Shown here: positions 36,311-45,783 of the stretch, piece after piece
Layout: each line of letters begins with the position of its first letter
Position numbering within the stretch: position 1 is the first letter of the stretch
NCBI GenBank assembly: GCA_030530775.1
Contig: JAUMUG010000003.1
Location: 124,001-188,000, forward strand
Direction: 5' to 3'
Length of the DNA stretch: 64,000 bases
Source: Lautropia sp.
GTDB lineage: Bacteria; Pseudomonadota; Gammaproteobacteria; Burkholderiales; Burkholderiaceae_E
Notes under the pieces: generated by a model
Databases searched by the model: none
What the model was told of the DNA's origin: nothing
What the model saw: only the letters and a program-made list of their open reading frames with translations
Position numbers and translations under genes: made by a program

Positions 36311-39300
36311 ATGATGAACCGCCCCGACTGTATCCACGCGACCGGCTCCCGTGCTGCGCCCACACCTGCCAGGCCGCCCAGAGCCGACGAAGGACCCGCG
36401 TATGCCGAGCTGCACTGTGTCTCCGACTTCAGCTTTCTGCGTGGCGCGGCCAGTGCGGCCCAGCTGTTTCAGCGTGCCAAGGCCTGCGGCTACCGGGCAC
36501 TGGCCATCACCGACGAGTGCTCGCTGGCCGGTATCGTCCGTGCCTTCGAAGCATCGCGGGCCACGGGCATTCCACTGATCGTCGGCAGCGAATTCCAGCT
36601 GAGCGATGGGCCGCGCTTCGTGCTGCTCGTCGAAAACCAGCGCGGCTACGAAGCGCTGTGCACACTGATCAGCACCGGCCGTCGCGCAGCGGACAAGGGC
36701 CAGTACCGGCTCGATCGCCGCGATGTCGAATCCTGGCTCGCGGACGTGACCAACGACACTGTGGCGCATGGAGGCATGAGGCCCCGGACCCCCGGAGAAG
36801 CCCGGAATCAGACAGAGACATCGTCCCGGCTCGATGATGGGGGACTGAAACCCTGCACGACAAAGGATGACTCAGAAGCATCTTCGCCCGAGACTGGCGC
36901 GGCCCATTTGCTACGAACCAGGCCACAACCGGCTGACAGCGGCCAGAAAGCCATCGGTCTGCTGCCGATCTGGCTACCGGGGCATGCACCCGAGGCGAGT
37001 CATGGGCAGTGGCTGCGCAGCTGTTTCGGGTTCGGCTGGATCGCAGTGGAACTGCACCGCGACCGCGATGATGCCCAGGCACTGCAGCAACTACTGACAC
37101 TGGCCGGGCGCACCGGCCTGCGTCCGGTGGCCGCCGGTGACGTACATATGGACGTACGACGCCGGCGGGCATTGCAGGATACGCTGACCGCGCTGCGTCA
37201 CCGTGTGCCCGTGGCCGAAGCCGGACGCTGGCTGTTCCAGAACGGCGAACGGCATCTGCGCCGCCGCGAACTGTTGGCCGACATCTATCCGGCAGCGTTG
37301 CTGGCCGAGACCATCGCGGTGGCCGGACGCTGTCATTTCCGGCTCGACCAACTGAATTACTGCTATCCGCACGAACTGGTGCCGACCGGCGAGACGCCGA
37401 CATCCTGGCTGCGCAAACTGACCGAGGAAGGCATGCGCTGGCGCTGGCCCGAAGGCGTGCCGGCCAAGGTGGTGCGGCAGATCCGATACGAGCTGCGGCT
37501 GATCGCCGAATTGCGTTTCGAGGCGTATTTTCTGACGGTGCACGATATCGTGCGCTTTGCGCGCAGCCGGGGAATTCTCTGCCAGGGTCGGGGTTCTGCC
37601 GCGAATTCGGCCGTCTGTTTCGCGCTGGGCGTGACCGAGGTCGATCCCGGCCGGATGTCCTTGTTGATGGAACGTTTCATCAGCCGCGAGCGCAACGAGC
37701 CACCCGACATCGATATCGATTTCGAGCACGAGCGGCGCGAGGAAGTGTTTCAGTACATCTATCAGAAATATGGCCGGGCACGCGCTGCACTGACGGCCAA
37801 CGTGATCTGCTATCGGGGGCGCAGCGCCGCACGCGACGTGGCGCGGGCGCTGGGTTTCACCATGGATCAGGTCAATGCGATCAGCGCCTGCTATGGCCGG
37901 GGCAGCTATGGCAGCGAAGCCCGGCAGCGGCTGTCCGAAGCGGGTTTCGATCCAGACACGCCGCAGATGCGCCGGCTGCTCCATCTGGTCGAAGAACTGC
38001 GTGATCATCCGCGCCATCTGTCGCAGCATGTCGGCGGCTTCGTCATTTCCGATGAACCGCTGTCGGCGCTGGTACCAATCGAAAACACCGCCCTACCCGA
38101 GCGGACCATCATCCAGTGGAACAAAGATGACCTGGATGTGCTGGGTCTGCTGAAAGTCGATTGTCTGGCGCTGGGCATGCTCAGCTGCGTGCGCAAGGCG
38201 CTGGCGCTGCTGCGTGAATACCACGATGTCGATCTGACCCCGGCCACCATTCCGAAGGATGATTTGCCCACGTACCAGATGATTCAGCAGGCCGACACCA
38301 TCGGCGTGTTCCAGATCGAATCCCGGGCTCAGATGTCGATGCTACCGCGCCTGAAGCCAGCCTGTTTCTACGACCTGGTGATCCAGGTCGCCATCGTCCG
38401 CCCCGGACCGATTCAGGGCAAGATGGTGCATCCCTATCTGCGTCGCCGTCAGGGAAAGGAACCAGTCGATTATCCATCCGAGGCGCTGAAGGAAGTGTTC
38501 GAACGTACCTTGGGCGTGCCGCTGTTTCAGGAACAGGTGATGCAGCTGGCGGTCGTGGCGGCTGACTACTCCCCTGGCGAAGCCGATCGACTGCGCCGCT
38601 CGATGGCGGCCTGGAAACGGCATGGCGACATGGAAATGCATCACCAGCGGATCGTCGGCGGCATGCTGGCCAAGGGCTACAGTGCCGATTTTGCCGAACG
38701 GCTCTTCGAGCAGCTCAAGGGCTTTGCCAGCTATGGTTTTCCGGAAAGCCACGCCGCCTCGTTTGCGCTGATCACCTATGTGAGCTGCTGGCTCAAATGC
38801 CATTACCCGGCCGCCTTCACCTGCGCCCTGCTCAACGCCCAGCCGATGGGCTTCTATTCAGCCAGCAGTCTGCTGCAGGATCTGCGCCGTCACGGTGTCG
38901 AAGTCCGTCCAGTGGATGTGCAACACAGCGATTGGGACAATACCTTGGAAACCGGGCCGAGTACATCCATCGATTCATCAAGGAATGATTCGACGGCTCA
39001 TGACAATGTTGCGGCCTCCTTGCACAAAACGAATAGAGATACTGCTGGGGAGGCGAGTATGGGTACGCCTTCCCGGACTGCCCCCACATCCGTATCACAT
39101 GCAGCCAACGACGGATTGAAACAGCCTGCACTGCGTCTGGGCTTCAGGCAGATCAACGGCATGAGCGAAGCCGTGGCACGACGCATCGGCCGATGCCGCC
39201 GGCACCGGCCCTTCGCCAGTGTGGCCGATCTGTGCGAACGGGCGGGTTTGAGCCGACGTGATGCGGCGCTGCTGGCCGAGGCTGGTGCGCTGCGGGCGCT

Positions 39301-39826
39301 GAGCGGCCATCGTTACCAGGCCCGCTGGGCGGTGGCCGGCATCGAATCATCCACGCCACTGCTGCGGGACAGCCCGCCCGAAAGTGAGGTCGAACTGCCC
39401 TGCCCACCGGTGGTCGAGGAGCTGATCGCCGATTACCGGACGATGGGACTGACGCTGGGCCGACACCCGGTTGCGCTGTTACGCGAGCATTTGCGGCACC
39501 GTGGCTGCATCGACAGCGTGAGTCTGCAGCAGATACCGCATGGCCACCAGGTGCGGGCCGCCGGTCTGGTCATCATGCGCCAACGTCCGGGCACGGCCAG
39601 TGGCGTCACCTTCATGACACTGGAAGACGAAGGCGGTGTGGTCAATGTGCTGATCTGGGCCGACCTGGCCCAGCGCCAACGCCGAGACCTGGTCGGCAGC
39701 CGCCTTTTGGCCGTCGATGGCCGCTGGGAACGACGAGATGGTGTCAGACACCTGATTGCCCGACGCCTGATCGATATGACACCCCTGTTGGGGGCCCTGG
39801 TCACTTCATCACGTGATTTCCGTTGA
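36311..39826 (+). CDS. dnaE2: Error-prone DNA polymerase DnaE2 (ImuC)
   Basis: A 1171-residue C-family polymerase, the catalytic subunit of the ImuA-ImuB-DnaE2 mutasome used in SOS mutagenesis. The N-terminal PHP domain starts [16 protein letters not shown], the catalytic motif is PPDIDIDF in the palm, [12 protein letters not shown] and [18 protein letters not shown] are typical of DnaE2, and an OB-fold lies near the C-terminus (VNVLIWADL). Two low-complexity inserts occur, about residues 146-214 (in the PHP region) and 877-936. ATG 36311 or 36314 can serve as start. The first is 46 bases after the imuB tail. It lacks the beta-clamp-binding tail region of replicative DnaE. Confidence 0.95.
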   Translation: MMNRPDCIHATGSRAAPTPARPPRADEGPAYAELHCVSDFSFLRGAASAAQLFQRAKACGYRALAITDECSLAGIVRAFEASRATGIPLIVGSEFQLSDGPRFVLLVENQRGYEALCTLISTGRRAADKGQYRLDRRDVESWLADVTNDTVAHGGMRPRTPGEARNQTETSSRLDDGGLKPCTTKDDSEASSPETGAAHLLRTRPQPADSGQKAIGLLPIWLPGHAPEASHGQWLRSCFGFGWIAVELHRDRDDAQALQQLLTLAGRTGLRPVAAGDVHMDVRRRRALQDTLTALRHRVPVAEAGRWLFQNGERHLRRRELLADIYPAALLAETIAVAGRCHFRLDQLNYCYPHELVPTGETPTSWLRKLTEEGMRWRWPEGVPAKVVRQIRYELRLIAELRFEAYFLTVHDIVRFARSRGILCQGRGSAANSAVCFALGVTEVDPGRMSLLMERFISRERNEPPDIDIDFEHERREEVFQYIYQKYGRARAALTANVICYRGRSAARDVARALGFTMDQVNAISACYGRGSYGSEARQRLSEAGFDPDTPQMRRLLHLVEELRDHPRHLSQHVGGFVISDEPLSALVPIENTALPERTIIQWNKDDLDVLGLLKVDCLALGMLSCVRKALALLREYHDVDLTPATIPKDDLPTYQMIQQADTIGVFQIESRAQMSMLPRLKPACFYDLVIQVAIVRPGPIQGKMVHPYLRRRQGKEPVDYPSEALKEVFERTLGVPLFQEQVMQLAVVAADYSPGEADRLRRSMAAWKRHGDMEMHHQRIVGGMLAKGYSADFAERLFEQLKGFASYGFPESHAASFALITYVSCWLKCHYPAAFTCALLNAQPMGFYSASSLLQDLRRHGVEVRPVDVQHSDWDNTLETGPSTSIDSSRNDSTAHDNVAASLHKTNRDTAGEASMGTPSRTAPTSVSHAANDGLKQPALRLGFRQINGMSEAVARRIGRCRRHRPFASVADLCERAGLSRRDAALLAEAGALRALSGHRYQARWAVAGIESSTPLLRDSPPESEVELPCPPVVEELIADYRTMGLTLGRHPVALLREHLRHRGCIDSVSLQQIPHGHQVRAAGLVIMRQRPGTASGVTFMTLEDEGGVVNVLIWADLAQRQRRDLVGSRLLAVDGRWERRDGVRHLIARRLIDMTPLLGALVTSSRDFR

Positions 39827-39883
39827 ATTGGACTGGCGTGTGATGAAGCCGGCGCCCCGTTGCCACTGCCGAACGGGTATCGA

Positions 39884-40411
39884 TCATCTGCCCTGGGCGC
39901 GCCGATTCCAGGGCGCGAGCATCAGCAGCCGGGCCAGGCCGCAAAAGCCGGACACGCCGGCAAAGACCAGTCCCGCCCCCACGAAGCCCGCCATCAGATG
40001 AAACCAGGACGAGACCGACATGCCGAGCACCGTGCCCAACAGGATGACCGAACCGGCCGCGATCTGAACCTGACGCTGCAGTTCCAGCGGCTGGGAGACG
40101 TCACGGATGACCGGCAGACCGACCCGTTTCCAGCCATCGAGGCCACCGTCCAGCAGATAGGCCTCAGCGGTGGTGCAGGCACGCAGACGAGCCGCATTGA
40201 GCCGGGTACGGTTGCCCGAACGGCAATGAAAGATGACGGTGCGGTCCGGGTCGAGCAAAGCACTGTCCTGCATCAGCTGCTCCATCGGTATATGCCGGGC
40301 AACGGCAATACGTTCACGCGCGTTCTCGTCGACCGGGCGGATATCGATCAGCACAGCACCTTTTTCCACCATGGCCTGGGCTGCATGAGGTGAAACCGAA
40401 GTCAGGGGCAC
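39884..40411 (-). CDS. Membrane-anchored rhodanese (YgaP-like, rhodanese plus DUF2892)
   Basis: A 175-residue sulfurtransferase. The rhodanese domain has the active-site loop HCRSGNRT with Cys63, and two membrane helices follow (VILLGTVLGMSVSSWFHLMA and VFAGVSGFCGLARLLML in parts), giving the YgaP architecture. Such proteins move persulfide sulfur and often belong to sulfide or cyanide detoxification. The GTG at 40411 is chosen because AAGGAG lies eight bases upstream, and family starts agree. A very good promoter with an operator lies about 210 bases upstream, so the mRNA should have a long leader. The gene stands alone. Confidence 0.88.
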   Translation of the reverse strand: MPLTSVSPHAAQAMVEKGAVLIDIRPVDENARERIAVARHIPMEQLMQDSALLDPDRTVIFHCRSGNRTRLNAARLRACTTAEAYLLDGGLDGWKRVGLPVIRDVSQPLELQRQVQIAAGSVILLGTVLGMSVSSWFHLMAGFVGAGLVFAGVSGFCGLARLLMLAPWNRRAQGR

Positions 40412-40502
40412 GGGAAACTCCTTCGCAAACAGTATCTGGACGGAAAAATGCAACGATCGATCGGGCGTGGCGACGACAGACGAGCCGGAACGGCAGACGA
40501 CC

Positions 40503-40526
40503 GACAACCAGACAACCAGACAACCA
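40503..40526 (+). repeat. Three tandem copies of GACAACCA
   Basis: Three perfect copies of the 8-base unit GACAACCA lie end to end, preceded by a partial copy. They sit within the predicted 5' leader of the rhodanese mRNA (minus strand reads TGGTTGTC). The unit is not a multiple of three, but the position is non-coding. Confidence 0.75.
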
Positions 40527-40629
40527 TGGCCGGGAAACGCTTTCCTGGGTCTGTGTGCCTGGATTTGGCAAACGACCGACGAACGTTGCGGCAGCGCGCT
40601 CGGAGATCATTGCGCTGCGTATGATTTCG

Positions 40630-40658
40630 ATTATAGACAAACACTAATTTAGCTTCAA
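40630..40658 (-). promoter_or_regulatory. Promoter of the rhodanese gene
   Basis: On the minus strand TTGAAG (40658-40653) and TATAAT (40635-40630) are exactly 17 bases apart, a near-consensus sigma70 promoter. The transcription start would be near 40623, leaving a leader of about 210 bases before the GTG. Confidence 0.8.
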
Positions 40659-40672
40659 CTAAATTAGTGTTT
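40639..40672. promoter_or_regulatory. 14-bp perfect inverted repeat around the -35 box (operator)
   Basis: Arms AAACACTAATTTAG and CTAAATTAGTGTTT are perfect inverted repeats with a six-base centre CTTCAA, whose complement TTGAAG is the -35 hexamer. A dimeric repressor bound here would cover the -35. The AT-rich palindrome is in the style of ArsR/BigR-type sulfide-responsive operators, but no such regulator gene is in the window, so the protein is unknown. A terminator is less likely because no T run follows on the strand of the neighbouring gene. Confidence 0.7.
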
Positions 40673-41174
40673 CATTCGTCCTGATCCGTGTGATAGTGCA
40701 CGACGCGTTGCGAGGTCACAAGCGCCGGTACGAGCATCCCGTACCCGAAAGTCCCGCTTCGGTCTCCAGAACCGTTGTTCTCAGAACGGCAGCAGCAGCT
40801 CGGCACTGGCGGCAGCATTGTTTTTCCCAGCGCCAACACCACTTGCTCACCGGCATGCTGCAGCTTGGGCATGGCAACGTCGTTGCCGACACGGCCATAG
40901 ACGACCTGGGCCGGCACGGACAGGACATCGAGCCAAAGCGGCTGCAATGTATCCAAACAAGCACTGGTTGCCGAAGTGGTGGGTTGAATCAGGCGGCTTC
41001 AGGTCCGACAGAAGATGTATCGTCTGCGCGTGAGTCCCCGAAAGATCGCAGTTGCAGATTGCGCACGACTGCGTATCGTGCATCCGCGTTCTGTTTCATG
41101 ACACACGCTGTAAACCTGGCGACCGGGTACGGGCAGTGCCCGGCAAAGGTGTGCCCGTCGTCCTGGCAATCTTT

Positions 41175-42404
41175 TCAGGGCGCAGGTGTTTGAGCGCTCG
41201 TGGCCGGATCGCTCTGCGTCGCCTTGCGACGCAGATGGAGCAGGCGGATGGCCATCAGGCAACCACACAGCAGAACGGCGATCAACAGCAGCCAGGCGCT
41301 GTCGAACTGCCGTGCATCCGGCTCGGCACCCAGATACCAGCCAAAAGCGGCCGGTCCGATGGCAAAGCCGGCGAAGTAGGCCGCCGCCAACATACCCCGA
41401 GCAGCGCTGGCACCGCCAAAGCAGCGATCCCGGATCAACATATTCATGGCGATGGCATGGGTTGCACCGACCGTCAGCCCCATTCCCACCATCCCCAGCC
41501 AGAGCCAGTACTGCTGGCCATCGTCCAGGCGCATCAGCGCCAGGGCCAGACCCGCCTGCGACAGCAACATGCCCAGCACCAGGCTTTCGTCCTCGATCCG
41601 GTCACTGGCCTTGGAAAACGCCAGCCGTGACAGCAGCCCCACCGCACCGAACACGGCCAGCATCATTCCGACCCTTTGCACCGCAATGTCCAGCCTGTCG
41701 GCGTACACGCCGAAGTAGACGACGAAGGACGCCAGTCCGACCGCGGCACAGAACTGGATACCCATCAACAACCACAGGAAGCGGTTGGGCAGCTTCATCC
41801 GCTGCCCAATCCCCCACGACGTCGAGGCCTGGCGTGTCGGCAGCCAGGTCATCACCTGGATGGCCAGCAACAACGCCACTGGTGCCCACGTGGCCAACGC
41901 CGTGCGCCAGCCCCACTCGAACGCCAATGCCGGCAGGGTCAGGCCCGCCAACATCGCCATCAGCGGAATGCCGGACTGCTTGCAGGCCACCACGAACCTG
42001 GCGCGTACCGGCGGGACTTCTTCGGCAATGCTCTGATAGGAGACCGGGTTGCCGAACGCCAGCGCAATGCCGCCGCAGGCCAGCGCCACCACGACACCCG
42101 CCACACCAGGCAACACCGCCAGCAGTGACAGCGACAGGCCGACCAATATGAACAGCGTCACCAGCGTGGCACGCGTGCCCAGCCGCCGGGTCAATCGCCC
42201 TGCCCACGGCGACAGCAGCGCCGCGGGCCCGAACACGACTGCACTCATCGAACCCAGCTCGGATACCGACAGATTCAGGTCCACGAGCAAATCCGGACCA
42301 AGCAGACCGATGCCGTAGAACGACAGCATCGGCAACCCCATCGCCGCCGACAACAGCGACGAGATGCCGGTCATCCATGGTGCACGCTGAGAAGATCGTT
42401 CCAT
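41175..42404 (-). CDS. MFS transporter (cyanate/CynX-like style, first of a paralogous pair)
   Basis: A 409-residue major facilitator with twelve predicted helices. The first intracellular loop motif appears as SPWAGRLTRRLGTRATLV, and IAMNMLIRDRCFGG is in the second half. It is clearly paralogous to the protein at 49768-50991: both share GLPML or GMPMT starts, LLSPWAGR, WGWRTAL or LGWRTAL and IAMNML-RDR. The substrate is unknown, but location next to a TRAP-transketolase island suggests export or import of a small organic acid. ATG 42404 is preferred. The frame is open back to ATG 42446 and beyond. Confidence 0.88.
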   Translation of the reverse strand: MERSSQRAPWMTGISSLLSAAMGLPMLSFYGIGLLGPDLLVDLNLSVSELGSMSAVVFGPAALLSPWAGRLTRRLGTRATLVTLFILVGLSLSLLAVLPGVAGVVVALACGGIALAFGNPVSYQSIAEEVPPVRARFVVACKQSGIPLMAMLAGLTLPALAFEWGWRTALATWAPVALLLAIQVMTWLPTRQASTSWGIGQRMKLPNRFLWLLMGIQFCAAVGLASFVVYFGVYADRLDIAVQRVGMMLAVFGAVGLLSRLAFSKASDRIEDESLVLGMLLSQAGLALALMRLDDGQQYWLWLGMVGMGLTVGATHAIAMNMLIRDRCFGGASAARGMLAAAYFAGFAIGPAAFGWYLGAEPDARQFDSAWLLLIAVLLCGCLMAIRLLHLRRKATQSDPATSAQTPAP

Positions 42405-42798
42405 GAAACCAACCTGAATGAAGCCCTGCAAGGCCTTGATGAACATTACAAAGATAAACCGACTTTCCACCTCGTGCTGCGAGAGTCCGTAAGCCGCAGG
42501 GAATTGATGACGCCGGCTGGGTTTTTGTCTATATGGTTCTATGATTCGACGGAAACACGGCAGTATGCAGCGTTTCCGGTGTGAGCACATGCACCTGTCT
42601 TATGCGAAATTTCCCGAGCGATAAACAGAGCTTGCGGAACGGCATACCGGCCTGCGTCGTTCACGGCCCGGCATGCGCGACATGGATACCCTGCCACAAA
42701 ATCAATGGCGCCATGAGAAATTCAGCCCGGAGCGAATAGTCCGAGGCAAGTCCGAGCAGGCAGGGGCAAGCCCCCGCCCGTAGACAGGGGGCATCGGC
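42405..42798. other. Intergenic region between the MFS gene and the TRAP operon
   Basis: About 390 bases. It lies downstream of the DctM-type stop (minus strand) and upstream of the MFS gene. A GGGGCAAGCCCC hairpin near 42765 has no T run and is a weak terminator candidate. No gene is supported. Confidence 0.4.
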
Positions 42799-44064
42799 TC
42801 AGAGCAGCTTGAGCGTCATCGCCGGAATGTAGCTGAACATCATCAGGACGGTCAGTGCCGCCAGATAGAAAGGCAACAGCTCCTTGACCACTTTCAGCAC
42901 CGGCTCCCTGGCGATGGCGCTGGAGATGAACAGCGTCGTGCCCAGTGGCGGCGTGAACAGCCCGATGGCCAGATTCAACACCATCATGATGCCGAGCTGC
43001 ACGGGATCGAGACCGATCTGCTGCGCCAGTGGCACGAAGATCGGGCCGAGCAGCAGGATCGCCGCCGGCAGATCGATGAACATGCCGACCACGAGCATGA
43101 TCAGGTTCAACATCAGAATGATGACCCAAGGCTCCTTCAACGTCTCGATGGCCCAGGCGGTGAAAGTCTGAGGAATCTGCAGATAAGTCAGCATCCAGCC
43201 GACCACCGAGGAGCCCATGATGACGATCATCACCACGCCGGTCGAGATGCCCGCCGACAGAATGGCGTCGACGACACGTTTCAGGGTCAGGTCGCGATAA
43301 ACGAAAAAACCCATCGCCGCGGCATACAACGTGGCCAACACCGACACTTCGGTCGGTGTGGCAATGCCGAAGCGCAACAACACCAGGATCAGGATGGGCA
43401 GCGCCAATGCCGGCAGGGCCTTCCAGAGCAGAGGCCAGAATCTCGGCCAGTCGAAAGGCTCACGCACGACAGGAAAGCCTCTTGCCCGCGCCGACAGATA
43501 GCAGACGAGCAGAAAGGCCACGGTGATCAAAACGCCTGGCAGGACACCGGCCATGAACAGTGTACCGATCGACACCCCCGAAACCAGCGAATACAGAATC
43601 ATCGGAATCGACGGCGGGATCATGACCGAGATCATCGAGGCGGACGCATTGTTGGCGGCATTGAAAGCGCCGGGATAGCCCTCGCGCTTCTGCCAGGGGA
43701 TCAGGATCGAGCCCAACGCCGAAGCGTCGGCCACTGCCGAGCCCGACACCCCGCCCATGGTGGTCGAGCCGAGCACGGTCACCGCGGCCAACCCACCGCG
43801 AAAGCGCTGCACCAGCAACTTGGCGAAATCGATCAGGTTCTCGCCGAGCTCGCCGCTCATCATCAGGCTGCCGGCCAGGATGAAGAACGGCAGGGCCAGC
43901 ATCGGAAAAGACTGTGTCGGCGCAAACAGTTGTTGCGACACCAGATTCAGCGGCAGGAAATCACTGGACAGAATCGCCAGGCTGGACGCGATGATCAGCG
44001 CGTGTCCGATCGGAACCGTGAGAATCAGCAGCACCAGAAAAGCGCAGACCAGAATGGTGATCAC
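42799..44064 (-). CDS. dctM: TRAP transporter large permease (DctM family)
   Basis: The 421-residue large membrane subunit of a TRAP carrier, which couples sodium import to uptake of an organic acid delivered by a periplasmic binding protein. The family pattern is clear: about twelve helices, VLGSTTMGGVSGSAVADASALGS, MIPPSIPMILYSLVSGVSIG, and the C-terminal NLAIGLFTPPLGTTLF. It overlaps the DctQ stop by four bases (ATGA at 44061-44064), showing translational coupling. The operon order is SDR, transketolase N, transketolase C, DctP, DctQ, DctM on the minus strand. Confidence 0.95.
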   Translation of the reverse strand: MITILVCAFLVLLILTVPIGHALIIASSLAILSSDFLPLNLVSQQLFAPTQSFPMLALPFFILAGSLMMSGELGENLIDFAKLLVQRFRGGLAAVTVLGSTTMGGVSGSAVADASALGSILIPWQKREGYPGAFNAANNASASMISVMIPPSIPMILYSLVSGVSIGTLFMAGVLPGVLITVAFLLVCYLSARARGFPVVREPFDWPRFWPLLWKALPALALPILILVLLRFGIATPTEVSVLATLYAAAMGFFVYRDLTLKRVVDAILSAGISTGVVMIVIMGSSVVGWMLTYLQIPQTFTAWAIETLKEPWVIILMLNLIMLVVGMFIDLPAAILLLGPIFVPLAQQIGLDPVQLGIMMVLNLAIGLFTPPLGTTLFISSAIAREPVLKVVKELLPFYLAALTVLMMFSYIPAMTLKLL

Positions 44065-44609
44065 GATGATACCTCCTCGGATTGGGACAGCGCGGCCCGT
44101 TCACCAGCCAGCACGGTACGCAGGACGATCAACAGGCTGCAAACGGCCAGTCCCATCACACAGAAAGCCAGTGCACTGTAAGACCAGCTTGCCGGCATAT
44201 CGAGCAACGGGCTGCGTTCGATCGAAACGATTTCCATCATTTCGCCCAGCACGCTGAACAATGACAGATAGGCGACGACCAGCACCAGGTTGACGAAAAT
44301 GATCAGAATGCGCCGGCCCGCGGGCGGCAAAGCATCACGCAGTACGTCGATGGCGATATGGCTGCCCTGCTGCGCGGCGAGAATGATGCCGCCGGCAATC
44401 ATCCACGGAAACAGCAGAGAGGGAATCTCGACCATCCAGCCGACACCCCCGCCCTTGAACAGATAGCGCATGCCGACATTGCAGGCCAGGCCGACCAGCA
44501 GGACAAAGGTCGTCGCCAGCACGAGGAACTGACAGACCCTTTTGATCAGGGCATCCAGTTTCAAGCTCAGGTCGACGATCCTCGCCGGGAAAGAAGCCGC
44601 TTCAGACAT
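44061..44609 (-). CDS. dctQ: TRAP transporter small permease (DctQ family)
   Basis: A 182-residue four-helix protein of the DctQ family, with the helix patterns FLVLATTFVLLVGLACNVGMRY and the loop WMVEIPSLLFPWMIAGGI (in parts). It links the binding protein to the large permease. The ATG at 44609 precedes SEAASFPARIVDL. An ATG at 44633 overlaps the end of the dctP-type gene. The stop overlaps the start of the large subunit. Confidence 0.9.
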   Translation of the reverse strand: MSEAASFPARIVDLSLKLDALIKRVCQFLVLATTFVLLVGLACNVGMRYLFKGGGVGWMVEIPSLLFPWMIAGGIILAAQQGSHIAIDVLRDALPPAGRRILIIFVNLVLVVAYLSLFSVLGEMMEIVSIERSPLLDMPASWSYSALAFCVMGLAVCSLLIVLRTVLAGERAALSQSEEVSS

Positions 44610-44632
44610 CGTGGTTCTCCGCTGCACATGCA

Positions 44633-45631
44633 TCAGCCCACCGCATCCAGCAACTGTCGGACCAGGTTGCCGAAGGGTTTTTTCTTCCAGGAATCATAGA
44701 CACCAGAGGTCGCCTCACGAAAAAGCGTGCGATCGACATCGTTGATCTTCAGGAACGATCGCTCCTTGAAAGTCTTCAACAAGGTGGCATCGGAATCGTG
44801 CATCAACTCGTGCTGCTGTGCGGTCGCTTCCTGCGCCGCCTGCATGATCGCCTGCAACTCGGGTTTGCCGACCTTGCCCTGTGTGACCCGTCCCATCAAG
44901 AACGGGTTACAGGACCAGGCATGGCCGGTCAGGCTGATGAAGCGGTTGACTTCGTAGAGCTTGGAACTGTCGATATTGGCCAGCGGGTTCTCCTGCCCAT
45001 CGACCACGCCTTGTTGCAGCGCCAGGTACAGCTCGCCAAAGGCAATCTGTTCGGTGCTGGCTCCCAACGCACGGAAGATGTCGGAGATCATCGCATCGGG
45101 CGGGACGCGGATCTTCATACCCCGCAGATCGGCCGGCTTCTCGATGGCGCGCTTGCTGTTGGTGATGTGCCGGGTGCCATTGTCCCACCAATCGAGCACG
45201 ACCAGCCCCTTGGCCTCGAGCGCTTCGGACAATTGCGTGCCGATCGCTCCGTTCAGAACCTGAAGGGCCTGGGCACTGTCCCTGAACAGAAACGGCAGGC
45301 TCAGCACATTCAACTCCGGCGTCACGGCCGAGGTCGGCCCCTGACTGTTGATGGAAAAGTCCAGCACGCCGGTGCGCAGACTGGTCAGCATGGCGGCATC
45401 GCTACCCAGTTGCTCGGAGCCGGCGAGATTGATCTCGACCGCGCCGGCGGTCTTTTCGCCAACCAACCGGGCGAATCGTTCGGCTGCCACTGCACGGGGA
45501 TTGCCGGGTGCTGCTCCGTGTCCCAGCGTCAGGGTGACGGCCGCACGCGCATGGCGCAGGATGCCCGGAAACAGTGGGGAGGCCAGAACCGCACCGCTGG
45601 TGGTCATGAAGGTTCTACGACTGATGCTCAT
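44633..45631 (-). CDS. dctP: TRAP transporter substrate-binding protein (DctP family, Tat-exported)
   Basis: A 332-residue periplasmic protein of the DctP family. The signal peptide has SRRTFM, a Tat motif, so it is likely exported folded. The conserved carboxylate-binding arginine is in GMKIRVPPD (about residue 175), and the segment YLALQQGVVDGQENPLANI is the family hallmark. TRAP binding proteins generally bind carboxylates, so an organic acid such as a sugar acid is the probable ligand. The exact ligand cannot be told. It lies between the transketolase genes and the membrane subunits in one operon, with 150 bases before it. Confidence 0.94.
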   Translation of the reverse strand: MSISRRTFMTTSGAVLASPLFPGILRHARAAVTLTLGHGAAPGNPRAVAAERFARLVGEKTAGAVEINLAGSEQLGSDAAMLTSLRTGVLDFSINSQGPTSAVTPELNVLSLPFLFRDSAQALQVLNGAIGTQLSEALEAKGLVVLDWWDNGTRHITNSKRAIEKPADLRGMKIRVPPDAMISDIFRALGASTEQIAFGELYLALQQGVVDGQENPLANIDSSKLYEVNRFISLTGHAWSCNPFLMGRVTQGKVGKPELQAIMQAAQEATAQQHELMHDSDATLLKTFKERSFLKINDVDRTLFREATSGVYDSWKKKPFGNLVRQLLDAVG

Positions 45632-45783
45632 GATGTTGTGTCTCCTTGTCTATGGCGGATGCCCGGCCTGGCCGGGCTCCGGAAGTCCTCTCGTGCAATG
45701 GATGCCCCACGGTACGGTGGCGTGCCCCCGGGTCGATGAAGCATCGGAAGATGAGAACCTGACCGGCTCCCCGAAAGCCCGGC

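Larger units (their letters stand above)
40412..41174. other. Leader and intergenic region upstream of the rhodanese gene
   Basis: About 760 bases. It contains the rhodanese promoter, an operator-like inverted repeat and a short tandem repeat, each listed. In 40680-41174 I see only short frames on both strands without recognisable similarity or ribosome-binding sites. Confidence 0.4.

Noticed and set aside
40672..40956. 94-residue minus-strand frame upstream of the rhodanese promoter
   Set aside because: No ribosome-binding site, no recognised motif, and it ends within the operator palindrome. Not supported as a gene.
42765..42790. GGGGCAAGCCCC hairpin as terminator of the TRAP operon
   Set aside because: Arms are short and no T run follows on the minus strand. 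It may be weak or incidental.
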